This document shows, piece by piece, positions 52,534 through 61,402 of a stretch of DNA of 64,000 bases. The notes beneath the pieces are model-generated. The model did no database searches, was not told the DNA's origin, and saw only the letters and a list, made by a program, of their open reading frames with translations. Position 1 is the first letter of the stretch. Every line of letters starts with the position of its first letter. The stretch is taken from positions 1 to 64,000 of the forward strand of contig JABWBP010000006.1 in the NCBI GenBank assembly GCA_013360445.1. The letters run 5' to 3'. The translations under genes and the position numbers were made by a program. This DNA is from Calditrichaceae bacterium. GTDB taxonomy: Bacteria > Calditrichota > Calditrichia > RBG-13-44-9 > J075.

Positions 52534-52627
52534 AGTGCAAAGCTTCAGCTTTGCACTGAAATGCCCAAGCATTGCCAGATTATGCCCCCAACCCCAGGAT
52601 AGTTGAACCGCAAAGCTGAAGCTTTGC
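52534..52627. repeat. Two dispersed palindromes, GCAAAGCT form
   Basis: AGTGCAAAGCT-TC-AGCTTTGCACT (52534-52557) and GCAAAGCT-GA-AGCTTTGC (52610-52627). Compared with copies at 44361 and 49608 the fourth A:T pair is G:C on both arms, a compensatory change that keeps the hairpin. Confidence 0.7.
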
Positions 52628-52640
52628 ACTCTGCCACAAT

Positions 52641-53276
52641 TCAACCCCGCGCAGGGCCGGAAATTTCTACTTCAACGCCTAACCGTTGCAAGCCCTGCAC
52701 AATGGCCGGGGTATCGGAAGCATGGATTCCCTGAATCCCCAGCGTCTCCGCCGCCCGGATATTGTCCGCGGTATCGTCGATGAAAATGCACTCCCGGCCC
52801 TTCGTTCCCAGGTTTTTCAACATGCGGGTGAACAGCAGCGAATTCGGTTTGAGGCATTTCAGCTCGTAGGACAGAAAGTAGTGGTGAAATTGGCGCAAAA
52901 AGGTTCCGTTCCGGCAAACCAGTTGCCAATGAAGGGGATCGGTATTGGAGCAGACCGACAGGGTAAAGCGGGAAGCGAGCTGCGAGACCACTTCGGCAAT
53001 CCCGGGCTTGAAATCCCCGATCAGGCTTTCCCAGTGGGCCAGGAAACGCGGGTAAGATATCCGGCAGCCATACTTCGCCATGAACCGCTCGTGAAACTGC
53101 TGCGGGGTAAGTTTCCCCTCCATCAAATCATCATGGATCCGCGAGAGGAATAAGGATTGCAGGGCGGAAAACGGTTTCCCGCACTCGCCGGCAAGCGCCG
53201 CAATGGTTCGCTCCGGGTGAATTTGCACCAGCACGTTGCCCAAATCGAAAATGATATGCTTGATCATACTATCCAC
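52641..53276 (-). CDS. HAD family hydrolase (YihX-like phosphatase)
   Basis: Cytoplasmic haloacid-dehalogenase phosphatase of about 208-211 residues. Motif I is IIFDLGNVLVQI (the D-x-G-N form of YihX-type enzymes), motif II SVCSNTDPLHW, the motif III lysine in KCLKPNSLLF and motif IV CIFIDDTADNIRAAETLG. YihX acts on alpha-D-glucose-1-phosphate; the substrate here is unproven. The start may be 53276 or, with better domain alignment, 53267. It lies 19 nt downstream of the SDR gene. Confidence 0.82.
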   Translation of the reverse strand: MDSMIKHIIFDLGNVLVQIHPERTIAALAGECGKPFSALQSLFLSRIHDDLMEGKLTPQQFHERFMAKYGCRISYPRFLAHWESLIGDFKPGIAEVVSQLASRFTLSVCSNTDPLHWQLVCRNGTFLRQFHHYFLSYELKCLKPNSLLFTRMLKNLGTKGRECIFIDDTADNIRAAETLGIQGIHASDTPAIVQGLQRLGVEVEISGPARG

Positions 53277-53295
53277 TTTAGCGCACTTCTATTAT

Positions 53296-54069
53296 TTACC
53301 GGGCGCAGGTCTGGGCGCGGCCGCCGTCGATTTGATAGGTCGCCCCGGTGATCCAGCCGGCCTGCTCGGAGGCTAAGAAAGCGATCAAATTCGCCACTTC
53401 TTCCGCCCGCCCGACCCGCCCGATCGGGTGAGTGGTTTTGCTGTGCTCCAGGAAGCGTTGATACGCCGCGTCGGCCATCCCGCTGTTCAGGTGCAGCCCG
53501 GTTACCACCACCCCGGGATTCACCGCGTTTACCCGGATGCCCTTCGGCGCCAATTCCAGGGCGGCGCAGCGGGTCAACTGGTCCAATCCCGCCTTGCTGA
53601 CGCAATACGCGAAGATGCTCGGGAAAGAGCGCGTCCCCGCCACGGAGGAAACATTCACGATAGTGCCCCTGGTTTTTTCCAGGTGGGGAATGCACAATTG
53701 GATGAGATGGAATACCGAGCGTAAATTCACCTCCATCATGGCGTCGTACTGCTCCGGGGTGGTCGTCTCGATGGTTCCCGAGGCGATAATGCCCGCGGAA
53801 TTCACCAGGATATCCAGCCCGCCGAAAGCAGCGGCGGTTTTTTCGACCAGCAGTTTGCGGAAACCGGGGTCGCAGATGTCGCCGGCGAGGTATTCGACTC
53901 GGCCTTCATGTTGCAACAATTCGCCTTTCAAGCGTAGCAGTTTGTCTTCATTCCGCCCGGTGATCATCAGGCTGCATCCCGCGGCGGAGAGCGCCCGGGC
54001 GGCGGCTTCCCCGATCCCGCTGCTGGCGCCGGTTACCAGCGCGGTTTTACCGTCAAATTGGATGGTCAT
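53296..54069 (-). CDS. Short-chain dehydrogenase/reductase (SDR)
   Basis: Classical SDR of 257 residues: cofactor motif TGASSGIGEAAARAL, NSAG, catalytic Ser in NVSSVAGTRSF and YxxxK as AYCVSKAGLDQ, and the late PGVVVTGLH. Arg at the end of strand beta-2 (ITGRNEDKL) suggests NADP preference. The terminal QIDGGRA is typical. The substrate cannot be inferred. It is the first gene of a two-gene leftward unit with the HAD hydrolase. Confidence 0.88.
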   Translation of the reverse strand: MTIQFDGKTALVTGASSGIGEAAARALSAAGCSLMITGRNEDKLLRLKGELLQHEGRVEYLAGDICDPGFRKLLVEKTAAAFGGLDILVNSAGIIASGTIETTTPEQYDAMMEVNLRSVFHLIQLCIPHLEKTRGTIVNVSSVAGTRSFPSIFAYCVSKAGLDQLTRCAALELAPKGIRVNAVNPGVVVTGLHLNSGMADAAYQRFLEHSKTTHPIGRVGRAEEVANLIAFLASEQAGWITGATYQIDGGRAQTCAR

Positions 54070-54557
54070 ATTTTCCTCGACGTTATGGTTCCCTCGCTAA
54101 TGTTTGGAAAAGGTTGTAATATAACTTCCGGAATTTTAATATTGCACAGTTTTGAAAATTGCCCGGCTAATCGTAAACTCGTGTTTCGTGCAAGTTGGCA
54201 GGGGATAAATCTATCCAAAAATATTTGAAATTTGCCACATGGTTCGATAAACTCACCATGCAAAGAACACAGAGAAATTGAGAAATTATGCCAGCCAGGA
54301 AGTGGAGCTATGCCGAATCTCTGTGAACTCTGTGAACTCTTTCCAAAGGAACCCCTTTGGGGGTAGCTAAAAAAGTTATGGACAAACTCTCAGATTTCGG
54401 AATGAAGAATCTATTTTCTGACAGGATGTGTGGCGAAGCCCCAAAGGGATAAACCACCCCTTCCCTGGGTAGGATTGACCGGATGAAGAAATATCCGGTC
54501 AATCTATGATCCGGTAAATCCTGAATATCCTGTCAAAAAACAAATAGGGAGACGAGT
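54070..54557. other. Intergenic region with repeat elements
   Basis: No gene in this 488-nt divergent gap. From about 54257 there are ACACAGAG units, then CTCTGTGAACTCTGTGAACTC and the hairpin CAAAGGAACCCCTTTG (54344-54359) of the type seen at 32172. From about 54415 there is a palindromic block (GACAGGAT; GATTGACCGGAT...ATCCGGTCAATC; ATCCTGTCA), a fold-back made of degenerate units ending near 54535. Confidence 0.6.
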
Positions 54558-55739
54558 ATGGCAGTAAAAAGCGGTTTGGACGGCTTAACCGGCAACCGGT
54601 TCGAGCTTCTGCACGAGAGGCGGGTTGCGCTGCTGTGCAACCAGGCCTCCATCGCGGCGGATTTGCGCCACGCCACGGAACTGTTTTATGCGGCGCACCG
54701 CGAAGGAATCATCGAATTGAAAGCCTTCCTGGGCCCGCAGCACGGGTTATGGGGGCACACCCAGGATAATATGATCGAATGGCAGGGCTACCGCGACCCC
54801 CGCACCGGAATCCCGGTCTATTCCCTTTACGGAGAGCACCGCAAACCCACGGAAGAGATGCTAAGCGGCATCGATACCCTAATAGTGGATTTGCAGGACG
54901 TCGGCGCCAAGTATTACACGTTTATTTGGACCCTGTCCCTGTGCATGGAAGCCTGCGCGGAAAAGGGCATTGAGGTGGTGGTGTTAGACCGCCCCAACCC
55001 CATCTGCGGGGAGGAGATGGAAGGCCCGGCGATCAACAACAATTTCCGCAGCTTTGTGGGCTGGCATTCTTTAGCCATCCGGCACGGAATGACCATCGGG
55101 GAGATTGCCCATTATTTTCAGCGGGAATTTTACCCCGCCTGCCGCCTGACCGTGGTTTCCATGTACGGCTGGCAGCGAAACATGTATTTTGAAGAAACCG
55201 GCCTGCCCTGGGCCATGCCCTCGCCGAACATGCCCTCGCCGGAAACCGCGCTGGTCTATCCCGGCATGTGCCTGTTGGAAGCCACCAACCTTTCCGAAGG
55301 GCGCGGCGCCACCCGCCCGTTCGAGATCTTCGGCGCGCCCTGGATGGACGGGTGGGCATTTGCCGCGGAATTGGCGCAGCACCACCTGCCGGGGGTGGTT
55401 TTTCGCCCCCTGGAGTTTCAGCCCACCTTTCAGAAACACGCCGGAAAAGTATGCGGGGGCTGTTTTATCCACATCACCGGCCGGCGGCAATTCAAGCCCT
55501 TCCTGACCGGGATTGCCATCATCCGGGAAGCCCTGCGGCTCTACCCGGAACATTTCCAGTGGAAACAGCCCCCCTACGAATACGAGCACGAGAAAATGCC
55601 CTTCGATATCCTGGCCGGCAACGACTGGCTGCGAAAGATGATCGATGCGCAGCAATCATTGCGGGACATGGAGGAGCTCTGGGAAGGGGAGACAAAAGTT
55701 TTTTCAAGCGTCAGATTGTCGTTGTTGCTTTATCCCTGA
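54558..55739 (+). CDS. DUF1343 / NamZ-type exo-beta-N-acetylmuramidase family protein
   Basis: Protein of 393 residues matching DUF1343, whose characterised member NamZ removes MurNAc from the non-reducing end of muropeptides. Family marks: RRVALLCNQASI, AFLGPQHGLWGHTQDNMIEW, VYSLYGEHRKPTEEMLSGIDTLIVDLQDVGAKYYTFIWTLSLCMEAC, VVLDRPNPICGEEMEGPAI and SPNMPSPETALVYPGMCLLEATNLSEGRGATRPFE. No signal peptide is seen, so either it acts in the cytoplasm on recycled peptidoglycan or the family role differs here. The next gene, a cupin, follows after about 30 nt. Confidence 0.88.
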   Translation: MAVKSGLDGLTGNRFELLHERRVALLCNQASIAADLRHATELFYAAHREGIIELKAFLGPQHGLWGHTQDNMIEWQGYRDPRTGIPVYSLYGEHRKPTEEMLSGIDTLIVDLQDVGAKYYTFIWTLSLCMEACAEKGIEVVVLDRPNPICGEEMEGPAINNNFRSFVGWHSLAIRHGMTIGEIAHYFQREFYPACRLTVVSMYGWQRNMYFEETGLPWAMPSPNMPSPETALVYPGMCLLEATNLSEGRGATRPFEIFGAPWMDGWAFAAELAQHHLPGVVFRPLEFQPTFQKHAGKVCGGCFIHITGRRQFKPFLTGIAIIREALRLYPEHFQWKQPPYEYEHEKMPFDILAGNDWLRKMIDAQQSLRDMEELWEGETKVFSSVRLSLLLYP

Positions 55740-55769
55740 TGCCCTGAGACGTATCTTCCGGAGTGAATC

Positions 55770-56135
55770 ATGCCAAATTATCAAAAACAATCCCACCCCC
55801 TGCGCATCCCTACCACGGACGGCAAATTAATCGAAGAACACTTTGGATTGGCCGCCAGCAGCCACCACCAGTTCAGCCTGGCGCACATGGTCGCCCCGCC
55901 GGGATGGTCGGAACCGTTCCAACAGCCGGAATTCGACGAAATTACCATCATGGTTTCGGGGCGCAAGCGCGTGGAGATCGAGGGGGAGGAGATTACCCTG
56001 CAGGCTGGGGAATCCCTATTGGTAAAGCGCGGCGCGCGGGTGCGCTATTCCAATCCCTTTGGCGAAGCGGCGGAATACTGGTCGGTGTGCATGCCGGCAT
56101 TCTCGCCGGAGGGCGTGCGCCGGGAAGAGGCATGA
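55770..56135 (+). CDS. Single-domain cupin protein
   Basis: Small beta-barrel protein of 121 residues with the cupin core: PGWSEPFQQPEFDEITIMVSGRKRVEIEGEEITLQAGESLLVKRGARVRYSNP. The metal-binding set is incomplete: the usual HxH of motif 1 is absent (E/D residues instead), so it may bind a ligand rather than catalyse. It probably shares a transcript with the upstream DUF1343 gene. Function is unknown. Confidence 0.75.
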   Translation: MPNYQKQSHPLRIPTTDGKLIEEHFGLAASSHHQFSLAHMVAPPGWSEPFQQPEFDEITIMVSGRKRVEIEGEEITLQAGESLLVKRGARVRYSNPFGEAAEYWSVCMPAFSPEGVRREEA

Positions 56136-56137
56136 AG

Positions 56138-56262
56138 CGGCAAGTGCCAGGAGCCAGGAACCAAGAGCCAAGTTCTAAGGTGTTTACAGCGCCAACTTTT
56201 TTCATCTTGGTTCTTGGCTCCTGGTTCCTGGAATCTGGTTCCTGGAATCTGGTTCCTGGAGT
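56138..56262. repeat. Inverted heptamer array (GCCAGGA type)
   Basis: Left GCCAGGA, GCCAGGA, ACCAAGA, GCCAAGT. Right TCTTGGT, TCTTGGC, TCCTGGT, TCCTGGA, ATCTGGT, TCCTGGA, ATCTGGT, TCCTGGA. A long fold-back right after the cupin stop codon. Confidence 0.8.
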
Positions 56263-56388
56263 AATTTTCCGTCGAAGAAAGAAAACATTCCCCCGCAAAT
56301 ATGATTTTCAGCATGAATCTTTTCGCCCGGTTTGACAGTTTACGAACTGTTACGAAACGATGAACGGATTGACGGAAAAGGAATCGGA

Positions 56389-58179
56389 ATGCTATCTGCT
56401 GCGCAAGTTTCTAAAAACTACCAGGAATGTTACCGGCTTACCGGCCACCTCTTAAAACAGAAATTCAATCAGCGCGGGTTCGAAGCCGACCCCGATCACC
56501 CGGAATTCGTGGAGCTGTGCCAGTCCGTGGTCGGGCACGAAAGCGTGGTGCTGTTGCTGCAAAGCGAGCCGTTTGCCGCCTCGCTTTACCGCCCGGCGCT
56601 GGAGATTGCGATCGATGAAGTGAAGCGGCTGCTCTTTCCCGATATTCGTAAAAAACGTTTCGTTTCCATTGATGCGCTGGAAACGGAATTTTTATCCAGC
56701 GGCGAAGCAAGCTATTCGCCCGAGGCGGAGCGGTATATCGAGGCAGAATCAGCGCCCGGCGGGAATAGCGAACAAGCGCTGGCGCTCCTGAAACAGCATA
56801 TTGCCCCGGATTTGTTCGAGTATCTTCACGGCGCGCTCCTCGAGCGCTTTCCCGGGGGCTTGGAAAATATCGGCCTGCTGCTCCGCTCTCCCCGGCATAA
56901 TGCTTCCCCGCTGCCCTTCCAGGAGATCGAAACGAAACTTCGCCTGCTGCGCCGCGTCTATCCCGGCGGCGAGGTACAGTTTACCGCCCGGTTGAACGGG
57001 CTGGATAACCTGGGCGACGCCGCAGTTGCCCACGCCTATTTGAACGTCTATATCGGCCTGGAGCGCTCCTTCCCGGCCAATTTCTTGCAGCGCGACGGCG
57101 AAAGGCGCGCCGCCTTGCTGGTGCGCTTTCTGATCGAACAAATCCTGAACGCCCGCCCGGATGCGATCTTAGAGCAGAAAGACGAGACCTTCTTCATCCG
57201 CCATAAGCTGCAAAACGTCTATCGCTTCTTCAACTATTCCGCCAACCGGGCGTTAGGCAATGCTTACCCGGATTTGATCCACCCCTGGCAGCAAAGCCGC
57301 TCCGCTTCCCAATATTGGGAAAAGCCCGCCCACCGCGTCAAAGCCATCCGCTGGCTGGTGGAGCAGCGTTTAGGAATCCGCCCGGAACATCTTTACCAAT
57401 GCCCGGTCTCCAAAGAGGATTTTATCCGGCACGGGCTTTCCTACATGTTCAACCGCTACTATAATTCGGTTTCCAAGGCATTGGCGGAGGCCTATCCGCA
57501 GTTGCAGCCCTGGGAGTTGGGCAAAGTGCCGTTCGAGTTCTGGAATGAAGAGACCACCGCCCGGGCGATTCGCTGGGCAGTGGCCAAAAAGGGCTGGGCG
57601 GTGGAGGAGCTTCCCGCCAAAGTGCGCTCGAAAGAATTCAACCGCAAAGTATTCAGCGAATTCGGGCTGGCCACGGTGTTCGAGAAGAAGCTATCGCGCA
57701 ATATTTATCGCGCCGTCTCCGCGGCCTGGCCGGGCCGCTTCGCGCCCTGGGAGTTAGGCAAGGTGCCTTCCGAATACTGGGAATCGCGGGAGAACGTTTA
57801 CTCTGCCTCCAAATGGATCGCCGAGCGGGAAGGCATCCGGGAAAGCGAAATCGTGCAGGCGATCCGGGGAAAGCGATTATCCTTAGGGGTCTTCAAGAAA
57901 TATTCCATCGGCGCGGCGTTAGCGCGGCTGTGCAAAGGCCGGCTGGACGCCATTTTTGCGCCCTTGTTCTGGAGAGAACAGCGCCAATTCTTGCAGGAGC
58001 ATAAACTGCTCCGTAAAGCGAAGGCGCTGAAAAATTCCCAACGGAAGAGCAGCCTGCTCGATTTCTTCCTCTACGGCCTGTTCTGGCAGGAGGTGCAGAA
58101 AAGTTCCCTGGAAACCATGCGCCGCTACGAGCGCATCGCCCACCGTATCCAGCGCAGATCCTTCCTCTACTCCGAATGA
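56389..58179 (+). CDS. Unrecognised repeat protein (AYPxLxPWELGKVP repeats)
   Basis: I do not recognise this 596-residue soluble protein as a whole. The N-terminal half (1-265) is mostly helical and unlike anything I can name. The C-terminal half has three clear repeats of about 75 residues (near 270-345, 347-418, 424-500) and a partial fourth. Each has an AYP/AWP turn followed by PW, an E/Q-F/Y-W step, a K/R-rich helix and a W-containing helix; the conserved AYPQLQPWELGKVP and PGRFAPWELGKVP recur. Somewhat similar PW...W repeats occur in phage and eukaryote proteins, from memory. The basic, Trp-rich repeats could bind nucleic acid. ATG at 56389 with AAAGGAAT in front; palindrome CAGTT-TACG-AACTG lies at 56336-56349. 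Confidence 0.6.
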   Translation: MLSAAQVSKNYQECYRLTGHLLKQKFNQRGFEADPDHPEFVELCQSVVGHESVVLLLQSEPFAASLYRPALEIAIDEVKRLLFPDIRKKRFVSIDALETEFLSSGEASYSPEAERYIEAESAPGGNSEQALALLKQHIAPDLFEYLHGALLERFPGGLENIGLLLRSPRHNASPLPFQEIETKLRLLRRVYPGGEVQFTARLNGLDNLGDAAVAHAYLNVYIGLERSFPANFLQRDGERRAALLVRFLIEQILNARPDAILEQKDETFFIRHKLQNVYRFFNYSANRALGNAYPDLIHPWQQSRSASQYWEKPAHRVKAIRWLVEQRLGIRPEHLYQCPVSKEDFIRHGLSYMFNRYYNSVSKALAEAYPQLQPWELGKVPFEFWNEETTARAIRWAVAKKGWAVEELPAKVRSKEFNRKVFSEFGLATVFEKKLSRNIYRAVSAAWPGRFAPWELGKVPSEYWESRENVYSASKWIAEREGIRESEIVQAIRGKRLSLGVFKKYSIGAALARLCKGRLDAIFAPLFWREQRQFLQEHKLLRKAKALKNSQRKSSLLDFFLYGLFWQEVQKSSLETMRRYERIAHRIQRRSFLYSE

Positions 58180-58398
58180 GCCATTGCTGTTTGAACCGGA
58201 TGGCCGGGACGCCTTAGTATGTTCCCGATGATTCAATTTCCCCGCCGCGAAAAAGTGGTCTGCGGCATTTCTGACCCGCCTCGATGAATTAATTTCAGAT
58301 AATTTTTTGACATAGTACGTGTTACCCTGGCTATCCGGGGCATTGCGCTTCACGTTTCACACATCACGGAATGATTTATTCAAGGCAGGTCCGCAGCC

Positions 58399-59433
58399 GT
58401 GTCGTACAAATATCGAAGATTATGGCGTTGGGTCGCCCTTGCCAGCCGGGCTTTGACCGGTATGGTGACCGTTGCCGCGGTAGTCCTGGGATTGAGTGGT
58501 TTTGTGACCCTTAAAATGCCCGGTGAGAGCTACGCCGGCCCATTGCCCCCGTTAACCGGCCGGGAATGGAACTTGTCGGAATCCTTGCGAAACGACGTTA
58601 CGGCGCTGGCGGGAAAGATCGGGGAGCGCAGCCTGCAAAAGCCGGAAAACCTGGAGAAAGCCGCGGAGTATATCGCGCAGGAGTTGAAAACGGCAAAATA
58701 TAACGTTTTGCGGCAGCGTTTTCTGGTAAACGGCGGGCCCTGTTACAACCTGGAAGCGGAAATCTCCGGTATTCGCCGGCCCGAAGAAATTGTCATTATC
58801 GGCGCGAATTATGACAGCCCCCCCGGCTGCCCGGGTGCGAACGGCAATGCTTCCGGGGTCGCCGCCCTGTTAGCCCTGGCGCGCGATTTTTCCGGGGCTA
58901 ACAGCGCCCGCACCCTCCGGTTCGTTTTTTTCATAAATCAAAGCGACACAACCTCAAACCCGCAACAAAACGGCAGCGCGGCCTACGCCAACCGTTGTGC
59001 GGAACGGAATGAAAAAATTATCGCCCTGCTCAACATCGAATCCCTGGGCTTTTACTCCCAAGATTCCGCCAGCCAGCGTTATCCTGCGCCGGTACTGTTT
59101 TTTTACCCCAACACGGGGAATTTCATCGCCTTTATCGGCAATAGCGCTTCCAGAAACCTGGTGCAGGCCGCCGTCGGCTCTTTCCGGGACAACGCCCGTT
59201 TTCCTTCCGAAGGAATCATTTTCCCGGACAGCGACCATTCCATGAATTTTTCTACCTCCCGGGCATTTGGGGAGTGCGGCTACCCGGCGTTGACCGTTAC
59301 CGATACCGCGCCGTTTCGCTATCCGTACCATCACAGCGAATTGGATACGCCCTCCCGGCTTCAATACACCCAGATGGCCCGGGTGGTTGCGGGGCTTAAC
59401 CAGATTGTGGCAGAGCTGGCCAGGATGCTGTGA
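58399..59433 (+). CDS. M28-like protein lacking catalytic metal ligands (pseudo-peptidase)
   Basis: Membrane-anchored or exported protein of 344 residues with one N-terminal helix (RALTGMVTVAAVVLGLSG) and an M28 fold. The positions of the zinc site are altered: AHYDS is ANYDS, the bridging Asp region GADDNASG reads GANGNASG, and the catalytic Glu pair is replaced (FINQSDT). Downstream SDH (DSDHSMNF) and HHSELDTP are retained, as is ESLGFYS. It keeps the scaffold and probably the fold but should not be an active aminopeptidase, unlike the M28 protein at 7213. A binding or regulatory role is possible. Confidence 0.75.
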   Translation: MSYKYRRLWRWVALASRALTGMVTVAAVVLGLSGFVTLKMPGESYAGPLPPLTGREWNLSESLRNDVTALAGKIGERSLQKPENLEKAAEYIAQELKTAKYNVLRQRFLVNGGPCYNLEAEISGIRRPEEIVIIGANYDSPPGCPGANGNASGVAALLALARDFSGANSARTLRFVFFINQSDTTSNPQQNGSAAYANRCAERNEKIIALLNIESLGFYSQDSASQRYPAPVLFFYPNTGNFIAFIGNSASRNLVQAAVGSFRDNARFPSEGIIFPDSDHSMNFSTSRAFGECGYPALTVTDTAPFRYPYHHSELDTPSRLQYTQMARVVAGLNQIVAELARML

Positions 59434-59645
59434 GGCCGGGCGGTTTTCACTGCAGCTTACAAAGTTGAGATACTTCGGTTCTTTATTGCTATCATCGCCT
59501 CGCAAAGCTCCTATAGTATCATTTGGCACTTTCTGAATTTTTGCTCCACAGGAGCCGGTTCGCGGCGCTCCACTATCCAACAAAATCCTTGTTTATTCCC
59601 GCAAAACCCTTATTTTACTCGCACCGGGGGAGGAATTATCGCTCA

Positions 59646-60227
59646 ATGAAATCAACAAAGGCGGCGCTGATGGATGCCAGGCTTGAAAAATTATTCGACC
59701 GTATGGAGGCGAACCGCACTGCGCTGCTCTCCTCGCTGGAAATGCTCTCCGATAATCAGCTTGCCTATAAACCGGGAGGCGACCCCTGGTCGATCAACGA
59801 GGTGATTCAGCACCTGGTGCTGTCGGAGCAGGGGACACACCGCTACCTGATGAAGAAAAACCAGGCGGCGTCTCTGCCCCGGGCCAGCTTAGCGGCGACG
59901 CTTCGCTCAATCGGGTTAACCCTGTTCATGCGCCTTCCCGTCAAATTTAAAATGCCGGCCCGGGCAAACGCCGCTCCCGGGGGCGACATCCCGCTTAGCC
60001 AGTTAAAACGGGAATGGGAAGAAACGCGGCAAAATCTGCGGCAGTTTATTACCGAATTGCCCTCCGAAAGGCAGCGGGTTTTGATTTTTCGCCACCCCTT
60101 CATGGGCTATTTCAACATTTACCAAACCTTGCGGTTTATCGAAGAGCATATCAGGCATCATTTAAAGCAGATTCGGCGAATCCGGGAGTGGAAGGATTTT
60201 CCCGTCGGAGCTTCAGAAAAGCGCTGA
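59646..60227 (+). CDS. DinB-like (DinB_2) four-helix protein
   Basis: Cytoplasmic four-helix-bundle protein of 194 residues. The DinB/YfiT pattern is visible: RMEANRTALLSSLEMLSDNQLAYKPGGDPWSINEVIQHLVLSEQG (first metal His), and EEHIRHHLKQIRRI near the C-terminus (the His pair). Members can act as metal-dependent thiol or bacillithiol transferases; the specific activity is unknown. ATG at 59646 with GGGGGAGGAA upstream. Confidence 0.8.
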   Translation: MKSTKAALMDARLEKLFDRMEANRTALLSSLEMLSDNQLAYKPGGDPWSINEVIQHLVLSEQGTHRYLMKKNQAASLPRASLAATLRSIGLTLFMRLPVKFKMPARANAAPGGDIPLSQLKREWEETRQNLRQFITELPSERQRVLIFRHPFMGYFNIYQTLRFIEEHIRHHLKQIRRIREWKDFPVGASEKR

Positions 60228-60262
60228 TGTAACCAAATCTTCCTTCTACACCTCTTGCGGAG

Positions 60263-61402
60263 ATGAAAAACATGAAGAAAATTCTCATTTTAGGGGCCGG
60301 GATGGTCGGTAAGGCCATGGCAATCGACCTGTGCCGGGATTTCGCGGTAACCTCGGCGGACATCAACCCGGAAGCGTTACAGGAAGTAGCCCGGGAACAT
60401 CCCGTTCAAACCGTTCAGGCGGATTTATCTGATGCCGAAAAGGTCAAAGAACTGGCCGCCGGGTATGACCTGGTAATCGGCGCGGCGCCGGGATTTATGG
60501 GCTTCCAAACTCTCAAGGCGGTGATCGAGTGCGGCAAAAATATGGTGGATATTTCCTTCTTCGACGAGAATGCGCATGATCCATTCTCCTTAGACGATCT
60601 GGCCAGAACGAAAGGGGTCACCGCGGTCATCGACTGCGGGGTTGCGCCGGGAATGAGCAACGTCATCTTAGGCTACCATCACGCTCGCATGAAGGTCGAG
60701 AACTTCGAGTGCTACGTCGGGGGGCTGCCGCAGGCGCGCACCTGGCCGTTTCAATACAAAGCGCCGTTCTCGCCGATAGACGTGTTAGAAGAATATACCC
60801 GCCCGGCGCGGCTGATGGAAAATGGCCGGGTGGTGGCCAAACCGGCGCTCTCGGAGCCGGAGTACCTGGAGGTGGAGGGCCTGGGAACCCTGGAGGCCTT
60901 CAACACCGACGGTTTGCGTACCCTGCTGAAGACCACGCCGGTTGCCAATATGAAAGAGAAGACCTTGCGCTACCCCGGCCACATCGAGTATATGCGGGTG
61001 CTGCGGGAAACCGGCTTCTTCAGCGCGGAGCCGCTGGAGATCAACGGCGCAGCGGTTCGCCCGATTGATCTGACCGCCAAACTGCTCTTTCCCAAATGGA
61101 AATTAGGCAAGAATGAGCGGGAATTTACGGTGATGGAAGTACGCATCGAAGGAGAAGAGCTGGGGAGAGCGGCCCAATATGTGTACCGCCTCTTCGACCG
61201 CTATGATGAAGCGACCGGCCTGTCTTCCATGTCCCGCACCACCGGCTATACCTGCACCGCCGCGGCGCGGCTGATTTTAGAGGGGCATTTTACCCGGAAA
61301 GGAATTTGCCCGCCGGAATACCTGGGCGCGGCAGAGGGATGTTTCCAACGCATTTGGGATTACCTGGGGGAACGAAACGTCCGCTATTGCCTGTTGGCAT
61401 AG
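60263..61402 (+). CDS. Saccharopine-dehydrogenase-family protein, lysine 6-dehydrogenase-like
   Basis: NAD(P)-dependent oxidoreductase of 379 residues. The Rossmann start is ILILGAGMVGKAMAIDL. Conserved points shared (from memory) with Geobacillus lysine 6-dehydrogenase: GVAPGMSNVILGYHHA, YVGGLPQ, LEAFNTDGLRTLL, TLRYPGHIEYMRVL, SMSRTTGYTCTAAARLIL and KGICPPEYLG. It would oxidise the lysine 6-amino group to a semialdehyde that cyclises. It may start at 60263 or at M4 (60272). No clear pathway partner is adjacent; it fits the amino-acid-scavenging character of the window. Confidence 0.82.
   Translation: MKNMKKILILGAGMVGKAMAIDLCRDFAVTSADINPEALQEVAREHPVQTVQADLSDAEKVKELAAGYDLVIGAAPGFMGFQTLKAVIECGKNMVDISFFDENAHDPFSLDDLARTKGVTAVIDCGVAPGMSNVILGYHHARMKVENFECYVGGLPQARTWPFQYKAPFSPIDVLEEYTRPARLMENGRVVAKPALSEPEYLEVEGLGTLEAFNTDGLRTLLKTTPVANMKEKTLRYPGHIEYMRVLRETGFFSAEPLEINGAAVRPIDLTAKLLFPKWKLGKNEREFTVMEVRIEGEELGRAAQYVYRLFDRYDEATGLSSMSRTTGYTCTAAARLILEGHFTRKGICPPEYLGAAEGCFQRIWDYLGERNVRYCLLA

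Noticed and set aside
59201-59219. TTCCGAAGGAATCATTTT inside the M28-like gene, similar to the sigma-54 UAS
   Set aside because: Spacer is three bases instead of four, it lies in coding sequence, and no -24/-12 element follows at about 100 bases.
59523-59545. TTTGGCACTTTCTGAATTTTTGC before the DinB gene as a sigma-54 promoter
   Set aside because: TGGCAC is good but the TTGC is about six bases too far, and the nearer TG is two bases too close.
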